64,000 nucleotides of DNA from Propionivibrio hellwigii (GCF_041770905.1 NZ_JBEUWX010000002.1:1-64000); one strand, 5' to 3'; numbered from the stretch's first letter, positions 26,537-35,351 are shown. Numbers and translations are program-made. Notes: generated by a model not told the origin, from the letters alone.

Positions 26537-28897
26537 TTACTGGTTTTCGCCGCGCGCCAGGACGGTGCGGCCGCCGCGCTCGTCCATTTGCGAGACGAGT
26601 CCGGCTTTTTCCATCGCTTCGATGAGCCGCGCCGAGCGGTTGTAGCCGATGCGCAGGTGGCGCTGCACCAGCGAGATCGAGGCGCGGCGGTTCTTCAGCA
26701 CGATGTCGACAGCCTGATCGTAAAGCGGGTCGGATTCGGCATCGTTGGAGGCTTCGCCGCCGCGTTCGCCATTTTCATTTTCGTCGCCGCCGACGAGCAC
26801 TTCTTCAACGTATTGCGGCGGCGCCGTCGTTTTCAGATGTTCGACAACGCGATGCACTTCATCGTCGGCGACAAAAGCGCCGTGCACGCGCGTCGGGTAG
26901 CCCGTGCCGGGCGCGAGGTAGAGCATATCGCCCTGTCCGAGCAGAGTTTCCGCGCCCATCTGGTCGAGAATCGTGCGCGAGTCGATTTTTGAGGAGACCT
27001 GGAAAGAAATGCGCGTCGGGATATTGGCCTTGATCAGGCCGGTGATGACGTCGACGGACGGGCGCTGCGTCGCCAGAATCAGGTGAATGCCGGCCGCCCG
27101 CGCCTTCTGCGCCAGCCGGGCGATCAACTGCTCGACCTTTTTGCCGGCGATCATCATCAGGTCGGCCAGCTCGTCGATGATGACGACGATGTAGGGTATG
27201 GGGCTGAGCGGTTCCGGGCTTTCCGGCGTCAACGACAGCGGGTTGGTCAGGCGCGTTCCGCTTTTCTCGCTGTCGCGGATGCGGCTGTTGAGGCCGGCGA
27301 TATTGCGCACGCCCAGCGCCGACATCAGCTTGTAGCGCCGCTCCATTTCGCCGACGCACCAGTTGAGCGCGTTGGCCGCCTGCTTCATGTCGACGACGAC
27401 CGGCGCGAGCAGGTGGGGAATGCCTTCGTAGATCGAGAGTTCGAGCATTTTCGGATCGACCAGGATCAGCCGCACGTTTTCCGGCTCGGACTTGTAGAGC
27501 AGGGAAAGAATCATCGCATTGATGCCGACCGACTTGCCCGAGCCGGTGGTGCCGGCGACCAGCAAATGCGGCATCTTTGCCAGATCGACGACCACCGGCT
27601 GGCCGCCGATGTCTTTGCCGAGCGTCATTGCCAGCGGCGAATGCATGTCGTGATAGGCCGCGCTGGAAATGATTTCGGACAGCCGCACCGTCTGCCGCCG
27701 GGCATTCGGCAGCTCCAGCGCCATGCACGATTTGCCGGGGACGGTTTCGACGACGCGAATCGAAACCATCGACAGCGCGCGCGCCAGATCCTTGGAAAGA
27801 TTGACGATCTGCGCGCCCTTGACGCCGACGGCCGGCTCGATTTCATAGCGTGTGATGACCGGGCCGGGATAGGCAGCCAGCACCTTGACCTGAACGCCGA
27901 ATTCACCCAGCTTGCGCTCGATCAGGCGCGAGGTGTATTCCAGCGTTTCGACGTCCACCTGCTCGGTCGACTCAGGTGCCGGTTCCAGTAAGTGCAGGGG
28001 CGGCAACAGGCCGCCGACAACCGCTTCCGGGAACAGCGCCGCCTGGCGTTCGCGTTCGATGCGTTTGTCGGCCTTGGCCGAACGCTTGATGACCGGGTCG
28101 GGCGCTTCGACAAAAATCGGCTCGTGCGGCGGCATCCGCTGCTTTTCGTCTTCGACCCTGGCTTCGCGCTCGCGCGCCACTTCGCGGCCGATGCGCCGGT
28201 CCTGCCACAGCTCAAACAGGCGGTAAACGCCGGTGACGCTCATTTCCAGCACCGCGCCGATGCATTCGGCGGCGTTGAGCCACGACATGCCGGAAAAGAC
28301 GCTCCAGCCCAGCATCCACAGTGCCAGCAGGGTGATCGTTGCGCCCGTATAGCCGAGATAGCGCATCGAAAGATTGCCCAGCTCCACGCCCAGCATGCCG
28401 CCCGGCGCCAGCGGCAATTGTGCCGAAAGCGAATGGAAGCGCAGCGCCTCCAGCCCGCAGCTAGACAGCATCAGCAGGACAAAACCGGCAAGCGCGATGT
28501 AGACGGGGCGGCGGTCGGCGCCGCGCAAACCGTCGAGGCGGCGATAGCCCCACCAGATAAAGGCCAGCAAAAAGACCACCCACCACCACGCCGACAGGCC
28601 GAAGACATAAAGCAGCAAATCGGCGAGCCAGGCGCCGCTGCGGCCGGCCGGATTGCTCAACATGGCATGGGAGGCGGCGTGCGACCAGCCCGGGTCGCCG
28701 CGCCGGTAGCCCCAGAGCGATAAGGTCAGAAAAGCGCACAGGGCGATCAGCACCAGCCAGCGGGATTCCTGGAGCACCGCGACAAGTTTCTTGGGCAGCG
28801 GCGCGGGATCATTGACGCCCGTGCGCCCCGTATTGCCTGCGCGCCCTGCGCCCCCAGCGCCATTTTTCCTGCCGGAAGATTTACGCAAGATGGCCAT
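26537..28897 (-). CDS. ftsK: DNA translocase FtsK
   Basis: Couples division to chromosome segregation by pumping DNA and triggering XerCD at dif. It has 786 residues. Four or five N-terminal membrane helices anchor it at the septum (first WLVLIALCAFLTLSLWGY). A shorter-than-Escherichia linker follows. The RecA-like motor has Walker A AGTTGSGKSVG at about 455-465 and Walker B YIVVIIDELADLMM. The C-terminal gamma winged helix reads KNRRASISLVQRHLRIGYNR and binds KOPS sites. It is the first gene of the ftsK-lolA-rarA-serS set. Confidence 0.96.
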   Translation of the reverse strand: MAILRKSSGRKNGAGGAGRAGNTGRTGVNDPAPLPKKLVAVLQESRWLVLIALCAFLTLSLWGYRRGDPGWSHAASHAMLSNPAGRSGAWLADLLLYVFGLSAWWWVVFLLAFIWWGYRRLDGLRGADRRPVYIALAGFVLLMLSSCGLEALRFHSLSAQLPLAPGGMLGVELGNLSMRYLGYTGATITLLALWMLGWSVFSGMSWLNAAECIGAVLEMSVTGVYRLFELWQDRRIGREVAREREARVEDEKQRMPPHEPIFVEAPDPVIKRSAKADKRIERERQAALFPEAVVGGLLPPLHLLEPAPESTEQVDVETLEYTSRLIERKLGEFGVQVKVLAAYPGPVITRYEIEPAVGVKGAQIVNLSKDLARALSMVSIRVVETVPGKSCMALELPNARRQTVRLSEIISSAAYHDMHSPLAMTLGKDIGGQPVVVDLAKMPHLLVAGTTGSGKSVGINAMILSLLYKSEPENVRLILVDPKMLELSIYEGIPHLLAPVVVDMKQAANALNWCVGEMERRYKLMSALGVRNIAGLNSRIRDSEKSGTRLTNPLSLTPESPEPLSPIPYIVVIIDELADLMMIAGKKVEQLIARLAQKARAAGIHLILATQRPSVDVITGLIKANIPTRISFQVSSKIDSRTILDQMGAETLLGQGDMLYLAPGTGYPTRVHGAFVADDEVHRVVEHLKTTAPPQYVEEVLVGGDENENGERGGEASNDAESDPLYDQAVDIVLKNRRASISLVQRHLRIGYNRSARLIEAMEKAGLVSQMDERGGRTVLARGENQ

Positions 28898-29008
28898 GCT
28901 TTACGCGCGGAAAGAAGATGGAAACAGATTGAAAGCAAGCTTCATGGAGCGAAATTATACTGAAACTGCCAGCAAGGTCGCTCGGCCAGGGCAGAAAGGC
29001 TGCGCCGC

Positions 29009-29635
29009 CTAGCTTGCGGAGGCTGCGGCGGGTTTGAGGACTTTCATAATAAATTCTTGCCTACGAAGCGAGGGTTATTCACACACCCCAGAATTTCCAC
29101 GCGCGGCATACAGGCCATTAATAGCCCTTTCCAGCCAGCCGCCAGCATAGGAGATATTGACGTAACGCCCAAGTACTTCGCCGGTTGCCCGAACATAAAT
29201 AAGCTTTTCGTCACGTAAATAAATATCTTTAAGATTCCCAGGTTTGTATTTATAAGCGTATTCACTCATTGGTGTAATGTCGACCTCGCGCAAGTACGTT
29301 CCGTCAGGGCGCAGGCTAAGGCGTGAATACTTTCCAGGAGAATCTTCACCTTCCATAAACTGATATTTCCCGATGCCTAACCAGCCTTTATCTGGCCGAA
29401 TACTCGGGCTTTCAAAGCCTTTCACCCCTTCTACAACCCGATAGATGTGCAGCCCGCCCTCCTGCGCGCAAAGCCGTTTGAGTTTGTGGCGGCCATACAT
29501 CGCATCGGCCGTGGGAATCAACAGGGCAATCACGATCACTAGCGCTTTGCCCCAATAGGGTTTAACCCGTTTAAGCACTTTCCGGACGACGCGGTAATAC
29601 AGCCAGGCCAGAAAGAAAATAAGCAGTGCGGCCAT
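29009..29635 (-). pseudogene. Membrane-anchored island protein, truncated by in-frame TAA
   Basis: Residues 1-186 (29635 to 29075) are open: a membrane helix (ALLIFFLAWLYYRVV), a second (ALVIVIALLIPTADAM), then an exterior domain with RLCAQEGGLHIYRVVEGVKG. The frame meets TAA at 29075-29077 and then runs on in the same frame as PSLRRQEFIMKVLKPAAASAS to TAG 29009. That tail matches those of the genes at 29964 and 32252, so the TAA is probably a recent nonsense mutation. It is a paralogue of the products at 29964 and 31098 (same helix-Cys-xxx-G-Tyr layout). It may be an orphan immunity protein; no function is proven. Confidence 0.6.
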
Positions 29636-29962
29636 TTAAGCGGCCTCTTTGTAAAAGTAAGGATAATTGGCGCTGACATATGGGCCGAAAGCGCCGTTAA
29701 ATTCATAGGTGTCGTTCCCCGCGCCGCCATTCAATGTGTCGGCACCGGCGCCGCCGATGAGCTCATCATCGCCCAGCCCGCCTTCCGCCGTTGACCGGAA
29801 GATTTTCTCGCCCAGGGTATCCAAATCACCGTCCAGCTTGCCCGGAACACGTTTTGCCTTGTTGGCGTCATCCACAATGGCACCAATATCACTGATATTG
29901 GTCCAGTTGACATAGGCCAGGTTGGAAAGCGCGGAGTATTCAAAAAGGCTCTGGATGTTCAT
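29636..29962 (-). CDS. Mini RTX protein: effector-like leader joined to Ca-binding repeats
   Basis: ATG 29962 has a GGAGATTGAA ribosome site; the frame overlaps nothing and lies one base from the previous stop. The 108-residue product has two parts. The leader MNIQSLFEYSALSNLAYVNW resembles the N-terminus of lipase-like RTX effectors. RTX nonapeptides follow at about residues 61-85 (GGLGDDELIGG, GADTLNGG, GNDTYEF), which bind calcium. The catalytic middle expected of a toxin is absent, so this looks like an internally deleted effector. It sits between two genes for related membrane proteins. Confidence 0.6.
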   Translation of the reverse strand: MNIQSLFEYSALSNLAYVNWTNISDIGAIVDDANKAKRVPGKLDGDLDTLGEKIFRSTAEGGLGDDELIGGAGADTLNGGAGNDTYEFNGAFGPYVSANYPYFYKEAA

Positions 29963-29963
29963 T

Positions 29964-30668
29964 TCAATCTCCTTGTGCAGATTTACGCGCGGGCTTGAGA
30001 GTGGCAAGTATCAATTCGTTTATGTCAATACCTTTCGGATATTCGGGTGTCGCTTCCTCACCACAGTGCCAAGGCAAGAAGCCTGAACCCGTTCCGGTCA
30101 GGCCGATAAAGAAGCTGTCAATGAAAGAGGGATAGATATCAATCCGTACTAGCTCACCGTACACCTCCCCAGTTTGAATACTAACGACCATGATGCTCTC
30201 CATGGAAAAGTATTTATACAAGACAACCGGGTCTTTATACTTTCTTTCATACTCCGACGCATATTGTTTCACCCGGGTTGCGACAGGCTTTCCATCTTCA
30301 ATGGTATGCCTGGTTATTATCGGATTGTCTGGAGTGCCTCCGCCGCTTTCCACAAACGAAAAACCATATTTTGAGAAATATTCAATATCGTAATCCCACC
30401 GAAACCCGTCCGCCTGCGCCGTCTTGTAGACCTTCAGCCCTGCGTGCGCACGACATAACCGGCTGGCTTTGTAACTAATATAGAATATTTCCAGCAATGG
30501 CGCGGAAATTAAAAAAACGGCAAGCGCCAGCGGAATCGACCAGCGCAAGAATTTAGGCAGTTTCCGCAAAAGGATAGCAATCAAGAATGAAATAAAAAGC
30601 GCCAGCGGGACATAAATAATCACATAGCCCGCCATGCCAACACCGGTCATGTAGAAATGGTCGAACAT
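29964..30668 (-). CDS. Membrane-anchored island protein (234 aa)
   Basis: Two or three N-terminal membrane helices (VIIYVPLALFISFLIAILL and PLALAVFLISAPLLEIFYI) precede a soluble domain with RLCRAHAGLKVYKTAQADG. This is the same Cys-xxx-Gly-xxx-Tyr signature as in the products at 29009 and 31098. The tail DINELILATLKPARKSAQGD carries the repeated LKPAxxSA motif, and the GGAG of the following gene is encoded in its last codons. I recognise no named family. Alternation with effector-like fragments suggests an immunity or membrane-protection role, which is inference. Confidence 0.6.
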   Translation of the reverse strand: MFDHFYMTGVGMAGYVIIYVPLALFISFLIAILLRKLPKFLRWSIPLALAVFLISAPLLEIFYISYKASRLCRAHAGLKVYKTAQADGFRWDYDIEYFSKYGFSFVESGGGTPDNPIITRHTIEDGKPVATRVKQYASEYERKYKDPVVLYKYFSMESIMVVSIQTGEVYGELVRIDIYPSFIDSFFIGLTGTGSGFLPWHCGEEATPEYPKGIDINELILATLKPARKSAQGD

Positions 30669-30742
30669 GTTTCTATTTTCCTTATCTTCAAGTCAGATCA
30701 TGCATTGAACCGGGGAAAAGTGGCGCTGCAATAGGTTTATTC

Positions 30743-30844
30743 TCACTTGGCAGTGGATTGAAAATCTGCATAAAGTAATAAAAACGCGGCAATTGCCAGC
30801 AACCAAAGCCAGTTTAGGTTTCGACAGTATTGTTTTTTCTGCAT
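30743..30844 (-). CDS. Possible 33-residue single-pass membrane protein
   Basis: ATG 30844 to TGA 30743 encodes MQKKQYCRNLNWLWLLAIAA followed by FLLLYADFQSTAK: a basic N-terminus and one clear membrane helix. It lies between the genes at 29964 and 30951 in the low-GC island, in the same direction. Such small proteins can be toxins, subunits or decay products. There is only a weak ribosome site (CTGGA), so it may not be translated. Confidence 0.35.
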   Translation of the reverse strand: MQKKQYCRNLNWLWLLAIAAFLLLYADFQSTAK

Positions 30845-30950
30845 TTCCAGAGGCTATCCAATAGCTTTTCACAAAACAGGTAGCTTAAATATCAGTAAAT
30901 CTAATTAGATTCTTTTTCAGGGCAAAATAACTGTGCCTATATCAGGCAGT

Positions 30951-31070
30951 TTATAGGAATTTAGATTCTTCGGCTTTCTCGGTGATAGCTTCTTCATTCA
31001 AACTTGTTAAATTGACATAAGCGGCAGAAGCCAGTTTGGAATATTCATAGTATTGAATGAAGTTGGACAT
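30951..31070 (-). pseudogene. Effector N-terminal fragment (39 aa)
   Basis: ATG 31070 follows AAGGAAAAG and encodes MSNFIQYYEYSKLASAAYVN, then LTSLNEEAITEKAEESKFL before TAA. The first 22 residues align with the leader of the RTX-repeat protein at 29636 (YEYS-LA--AYVN against FEYS-LS-LAYVN). Such a leader normally opens a several-hundred-residue lipase/RTX effector. Here nothing of the body remains, so it is best read as the stump of a lost effector gene beside its surviving neighbours. Confidence 0.5.
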
Positions 31071-31097
31071 AGCTTTTCCTTTCCAATAAAAACATTA

Positions 31098-31823
31098 TTA
31101 CGGCAAAGTTTTTAACTTGGTTTTCTTAGGCTTAAGGATAGATTGAGGAAAAGGCGGTTGTGGAATACTTGGTTTAGGGCATAACTTTATCGGTGGGCCA
31201 AAAAGGCCAGCAATCAATGCTTCATAGGTAGGTAAAACACGCCGGAAGTCTGTCTCTTTTCCTAGTATCTCCCCTGTTTTACTGTCAATCACCTGACGCT
31301 CAAGTTTTTCAAGTTTCCATCCAATTGGCTCATCTGTACGAAAGGGGGTGGGTTGGTAGGCATATACCATACGATACTGAATTGAAGGGCGATCAAGTAT
31401 CGTTGCAAGTACTCCGCTTTGCTGTCGCTCAATATGTAAAACGCCACCATCATCCAGCATATTTTCTATAAATAGATATCCGGCACGATCAAATGATTGG
31501 AGCGAATTCTTATCCAAGTGCCAAAAACCAGGGGACACACTTCTTCTAGGAGTCGGATTTAGTGCGTCAACGTATCCTTCCACCTCCACCTGCCGATACA
31601 CTTTAACGCCGGCATCCTTGCAGGCTTGTGCGAAATGCCAGGAAATCCAGGCTTCTTCCAGCCAGGGAAGCAGAAGGAGAATAACGGCAAGTCTTTTCAG
31701 CCCGCGCCATATCCACGGAAATCGTTTTACGAATCGGCGCAGTATGACTGTGATGAGAAAAATCAGGAACGAATAGGCGGCAATTACGATAACGCCTATC
31801 GGGGTCAGAATGTAGCCGTCCAT
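31098..31823 (-). CDS. Membrane-anchored island protein (241 aa)
   Basis: Starts MDGYILTPIGVIVIAAYSFL, with a second helix near residues 44-56 (LAVILLLLPWLEEAWI). An exterior domain follows with QACKDAGVKVYRQVEVEGYV, the Cys-xxx-Gly-xxx-Tyr-Arg signature shared with the products at 29009 and 29964. The C-terminus is proline- and lysine-rich (PQPPFPQSILKPKKTK) and only loosely matches the LKPA tail of its relatives. A CAGGAG site lies upstream, 18 bases after the gene at 31842. Function is unknown; its neighbours suggest an immunity-like part of the array. Confidence 0.6.
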   Translation of the reverse strand: MDGYILTPIGVIVIAAYSFLIFLITVILRRFVKRFPWIWRGLKRLAVILLLLPWLEEAWISWHFAQACKDAGVKVYRQVEVEGYVDALNPTPRRSVSPGFWHLDKNSLQSFDRAGYLFIENMLDDGGVLHIERQQSGVLATILDRPSIQYRMVYAYQPTPFRTDEPIGWKLEKLERQVIDSKTGEILGKETDFRRVLPTYEALIAGLFGPPIKLCPKPSIPQPPFPQSILKPKKTKLKTLP

Positions 31824-31841
31824 TTCGGCTCCTGGTGAGGA

Positions 31842-32264
31842 TTAAGCTTCAATTTCCAGATCGTGCACGTAATCGGTACTGTTAGAGAAAATCCCACCAC
31901 CACCGTAGGTACGAAATGCATCGCGCAAATCCTGATAGATCTCTTGGCGCCGTGATGTCAGATGTTCAGGAAGGGCCAGTGTGAGGCGTGAACGCGCATG
32001 ACGCAAACCGTCGGGTTTCTTTTCAACACCAAGCGCTTCCCGCTTGAACCAGATCAGCGCCCCTTTCCAGTAGAAGGTCCAGGTCGAGATGCGGGACAGC
32101 TCGTCCCGCCCTATCGCTACTTCGCGCAGATAGATGTCGCGCGCCCGGTCGATGGTCCAGTCCCGGCTGGTGGTTACTCCTGCACCAAAAAAGAGATCGT
32201 CTATCTTCTCCAGTCCATACTTCTCGACATCCGCTTCCGGAATTTCTTCATTCACAAAGGCCAT
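31842..32264 (-). CDS. Hypothetical soluble island protein (140 aa)
   Basis: The start at 32264 is set by a strong AGGAGG site lying in the last codons of the preceding small gene, a coupled arrangement. The product opens MAFVNEEIPEADVEKYGLEK, is acidic/basic mixed, has no membrane segment, and contains YWKGALIWFKREALGVEKKP. I recognise no family. It is the second gene of the minus-strand island and could be an immunity or accessory component; nothing in the sequence shows a catalytic motif. Confidence 0.55.
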   Translation of the reverse strand: MAFVNEEIPEADVEKYGLEKIDDLFFGAGVTTSRDWTIDRARDIYLREVAIGRDELSRISTWTFYWKGALIWFKREALGVEKKPDGLRHARSRLTLALPEHLTSRRQEIYQDLRDAFRTYGGGGIFSNSTDYVHDLEIEA

Positions 32265-32449
32265 GGTCTTTCCTCCTGTGCAGAAGCTGAGGCGGGTTTA
32301 AGGGTTTTCAGAATAAATTCTTCCAATCCTGAAGCGAGGACGTTTGCACGTGCTGGCGTTTCCATAAGCAGCATATCGGGCTGCGTATCGGCCACCAATG
32401 GCTTTTTCTGCCCGGCCGTCGGCAGAGTAATTTTTGTCTGCTTTTTCAT
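32252..32449 (-). CDS. Small island protein with the LKPAxxSA tail (65 aa)
   Basis: The product opens MKKQTKITLPTAGQKKPLVA and ends GLEEFILKTLKPASASAQEE plus RPWPL. The tail matches those of the products at 29964 (LILATLKPARKSAQ) and 29009 (FIMKVLKPAAASA) in protein and in DNA. Its end overlaps the next start by 13 bases and carries that gene's ribosome site. It may be a separate small gene or the end of a larger, deleted relative. It heads the island; no promoter was clear. Confidence 0.45.
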   Translation of the reverse strand: MKKQTKITLPTAGQKKPLVADTQPDMLLMETPARANVLASGLEEFILKTLKPASASAQEERPWPL

Positions 32450-32673
32450 TTTTCGGGCGCTGCGCTAAGACAGCCGGGGCAGAAAGCGGATGAAAAATGG
32501 CGACAGAGCCGCAGAAAGCGGCCGCAGAGGGGGCGTGTTCGAGCAATGGCGTGATCGGCGACTGCCGCTGCGGCAGGACGCTCGTGCGGTGATTCATCGG
32601 CGAGCGGTTTGCCCGTAAAAAAGCCGCTCGCCGGCCCGGTATGTGTGCGGGGGCGGCAAATCCGCTGTTTGCC

Positions 32674-33354
32674 TTACTGCTTGCAGATGATGATGTGGCC
32701 GTCGTCCTGGCGGATGTGGCCGCTCGTTTCCAGGTCTTTCATGACGCGCGTGACCATTTCGCGCGAAGCGCCGACGACCTTTGCCATATCCTGTTTGGTG
32801 AGTTTGCGGCGTACCTGGCGTTCGCCGTCGACTTCTTCCGACAGCTCCAGCAGCAGCTTGGCGACGCGGCCGTAGGTGTCCATCAGCGCCAGGCTTTCGA
32901 TCTTCCAGGTGGCGCGGCGCAGGCGTAGCACCAGGCTGCGCATGATGCTCAGGCAAAGCTCCGGGTTTTCCATCAGGGTGTGGGTGAAATCCTCGCGGGA
33001 GATTTCCAGCAGTTCGCAGTTGTCGAAGGCGACGACGTCGGCCGAGCGCGGCTCGCCGTCGATCAGCGCCATTTCGCCGATGCATTCGCCTTCGCCAATG
33101 AAGGAAAGAATGACTTCGCGCCCTTCGTTGTCGCGGCTCAGAACCTTGACGCTGCCGCGTATGATGATGAACAGGGATTGATCGTCGGAACTGTCGCCGC
33201 CGTAGACGATCGTTTTATTGCGCGGAAAGCTGCGTCTGACGGCGACGCGGGCAAACATCTGCAACTGCGCATCGGTCAATCCTTCAAACAGGGGAATGTT
33301 TTGCAAGGCGGCCAGTCGGGCCTGTTCTGACGATAATGCGGGCGCTTTTGCCAT
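32674..33354 (-). CDS. Crp/Fnr-family transcription regulator
   Basis: The 226-residue protein has an N-terminal cyclic-nucleotide-binding-type barrel (FIIIRGSVKVLSRDNEGREV, then GECIGEMALIDGEPRSADVV, which resembles the phosphate-binding cassette). A long dimer helix and a C-terminal winged helix follow, with recognition helix VGASREMVTRVMKDLE. No Fnr-type N-terminal cysteines are present, so it is closer to Crp/Vfr-like regulators than to oxygen sensors; the ligand is not certain. It is divergent from trxB across 346 bases that probably hold both promoters; no gene is seen there. Confidence 0.88.
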   Translation of the reverse strand: MAKAPALSSEQARLAALQNIPLFEGLTDAQLQMFARVAVRRSFPRNKTIVYGGDSSDDQSLFIIIRGSVKVLSRDNEGREVILSFIGEGECIGEMALIDGEPRSADVVAFDNCELLEISREDFTHTLMENPELCLSIMRSLVLRLRRATWKIESLALMDTYGRVAKLLLELSEEVDGERQVRRKLTKQDMAKVVGASREMVTRVMKDLETSGHIRQDDGHIIICKQ

Positions 33355-33700
33355 AGTGAACCTCCTTGGAATACCCCCAGCGAGCGAGGGTCTGCGTTAT
33401 TAATCTGGCAACGCGCCCGATTGTACGCTATTCACGCGGCATCGCCCATTGCTTCATTTCTGCGTTCTCCATTTTTCGTTTCCGGCATTCCTCTTTTCCG
33501 GCGATGGGCGGCATGGCTGCGGCGATCCGGCTGCGTCAGGGCGTGCAGCGGCTGCCGGAGGCTATTTCGCTATAATCGCGCAACCAGGCAGACTGTCGTC
33601 TGGATCGCGGCCCGTGTTGCCGCATTTTTGCCACATCCGCTGCTGCCTGCGCCGTAGCATTTGCTGAAATCGCTGAAACTGTCGAAAGGAACAGAACGCC

Positions 33701-34660
33701 ATGACCCAAGCCACCCGCCACAACCGTTTACTCATTCTTGGTTCCGGCCCGGCCGGCTATACCGCCGCCATCTACGCCGCACGCGCCAACCTCAAGCCGG
33801 TGCTGATTACCGGCCTTGCACAGGGCGGCCAATTGACGACGACGACGGAGGTCGACAACTGGCCGGGCGAGGCCGACGGCATCCAGGGGCCGGAACTGAT
33901 GCAGCGCTTCGAGGCGCATGCCAAGCGCTTTGAGGCGGAAATCGTTTTCGACCAGATTCACACCGTTCGGCTGAACGAAAAACCGTTCATGCTGATCGGT
34001 GATGCCGGTACGTATACCTGCGATGCGTTGATCATTGCCACCGGCGCGTCCGCCCAGTATCTGGGCCTGCCGTCGGAAGAGGCTTTTGCGGGCCGCGGCG
34101 TTTCCGCCTGCGCCACCTGCGACGGTTTCTTCTACAAGGACAAGCCCGTTGCCGTCATCGGCGGCGGGAACACCGCGGTCGAAGAGGCGCTGTATCTTGC
34201 CAATATCGCCAGCCATGTCACGCTCGTCCACCGCCGCGACAAGCTGCGCAGCGAAAAAATCATGCAGGACAAGCTGTTCGAGAAAGAAAAGGCTGGCAAG
34301 GTCACGATCAAATGGAACAGTACGCTGGATGAAGTGCTGGGCGATGCCAGCGGCGTGACCGGAGTGCGCCTTAAAAACGTGCAGAGCGGCGCGCTCGAGG
34401 ATATCCCGCTGGAAGGCGTCTTCATCGCCATCGGCCACAAGCCGAACACCGATATTTTTGCCGGTCAGCTCGAACTGGACAAAGGATACATCGTCACGCA
34501 GGGCGGCCGTCTCGGCAATGCCACGCAGACCAGCGTTCCCGGTGTGTTTGCGGCGGGCGACGTGCAGGATCCGATTTACCGCCAGGCGTGTACTTCTGCC
34601 GCCAGCGGCTGCATGGCGGCGCTCGACGCCGAGCGTTATCTCGAACATCTGGCCGGCTGA
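33701..34660 (+). CDS. trxB: Thioredoxin reductase
   Basis: NADPH-dependent flavoenzyme that reduces thioredoxin. The N-terminal FAD site reads LILGSGPAGYTAAIYAARAN, the redox disulfide is CATC at residues 137-140, and the NADPH site is VIGGGNTAVEEALYLA. The C-terminal FAD motif GVFAAGDVQDPIYRQ is present. At 319 residues it is the usual length, with an AAGGAA site upstream. It is often next to ftsK in related bacteria; here the two are separated by the 29-32 kb island and a Crp-type gene. Confidence 0.97.
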   Translation: MTQATRHNRLLILGSGPAGYTAAIYAARANLKPVLITGLAQGGQLTTTTEVDNWPGEADGIQGPELMQRFEAHAKRFEAEIVFDQIHTVRLNEKPFMLIGDAGTYTCDALIIATGASAQYLGLPSEEAFAGRGVSACATCDGFFYKDKPVAVIGGGNTAVEEALYLANIASHVTLVHRRDKLRSEKIMQDKLFEKEKAGKVTIKWNSTLDEVLGDASGVTGVRLKNVQSGALEDIPLEGVFIAIGHKPNTDIFAGQLELDKGYIVTQGGRLGNATQTSVPGVFAAGDVQDPIYRQACTSAASGCMAALDAERYLEHLAG

Positions 34661-34787
34661 AAAGCAGGCATCGGGCAGACGGCGGCGATGAAACACGATC
34701 CGTTGCAATATCGGCCATGCCGCTTCGCCTGCGCCGGTGGACGCCGGCGCGCCGTATTGCCTGGCTGAATCTACACTTGCCCGACCG

Positions 34788-35351
34788 ATGAGCACGTTGC
34801 CGACACCGGAAGATCTAGCCGCATTCCAGGCGGCGGTTGGCGATGTCGTCCCGCTGAAAACCGAGCGGCGCGTGCTTCATGAACCTCCCAAGCCGCGCCC
34901 GCGCCCGCGTCAGCGTGAGCTGGACGAATCCCAGGCGGTGGCCGAATCCCTGCACGGCCCGCTGGAAATCGATGACCTGCTGGCGATAGGCGAGGCGGAA
35001 GCCTACCTGCGCCCCGGGCTGTCGCGCAGCGTTCTGCGTGATCTGCGGCGCGGCCGCTGGGCGATCCAGGACCATATCGACCTGCACGGCATGAACCGTT
35101 ACCAGGCGCATGAAGAAGTCAGCCTGTTCCTGTCCGCATCGGCGGCCAGCGGCAAACGCTGTCTGCGCATCGTTCATGGCCGGGGGCATGGCTCCCCTGG
35201 GCGGCAGGGCGTCCTTCGCTTGCTGGTTAAAAGCTGGCTCGCCCGCAGCCGGCACGTCCTGGCTTTTTGCCATGCCGCTGCCTGCGATGGCGGCGAAGGG
35301 GCGCTCTGGGTGCTGCTTCAGGCCGTCCGGCCGCGGCTTCCGCGGCGCTGA
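34788..35351 (+). CDS. smrA: Smr-domain DNA endonuclease-like protein
   Basis: The 187-residue protein has a charged N-terminal arm (PPKPRPRPRQRELDESQAVA) and a C-terminal Smr domain with DLHGM at residues 98-102 and HGRGHGSPGRQGVL near 129. These are the conserved motifs of SmrA/MutS2-type nicking nucleases. ATG 34788 is chosen for the length typical of YdaL/SmrA; the longer frame from 34737 has no better ribosome site. It probably follows trxB in one transcript. The role in DNA metabolism is family-level only. Confidence 0.82.
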   Translation: MSTLPTPEDLAAFQAAVGDVVPLKTERRVLHEPPKPRPRPRQRELDESQAVAESLHGPLEIDDLLAIGEAEAYLRPGLSRSVLRDLRRGRWAIQDHIDLHGMNRYQAHEEVSLFLSASAASGKRCLRIVHGRGHGSPGRQGVLRLLVKSWLARSRHVLAFCHAAACDGGEGALWVLLQAVRPRLPRR

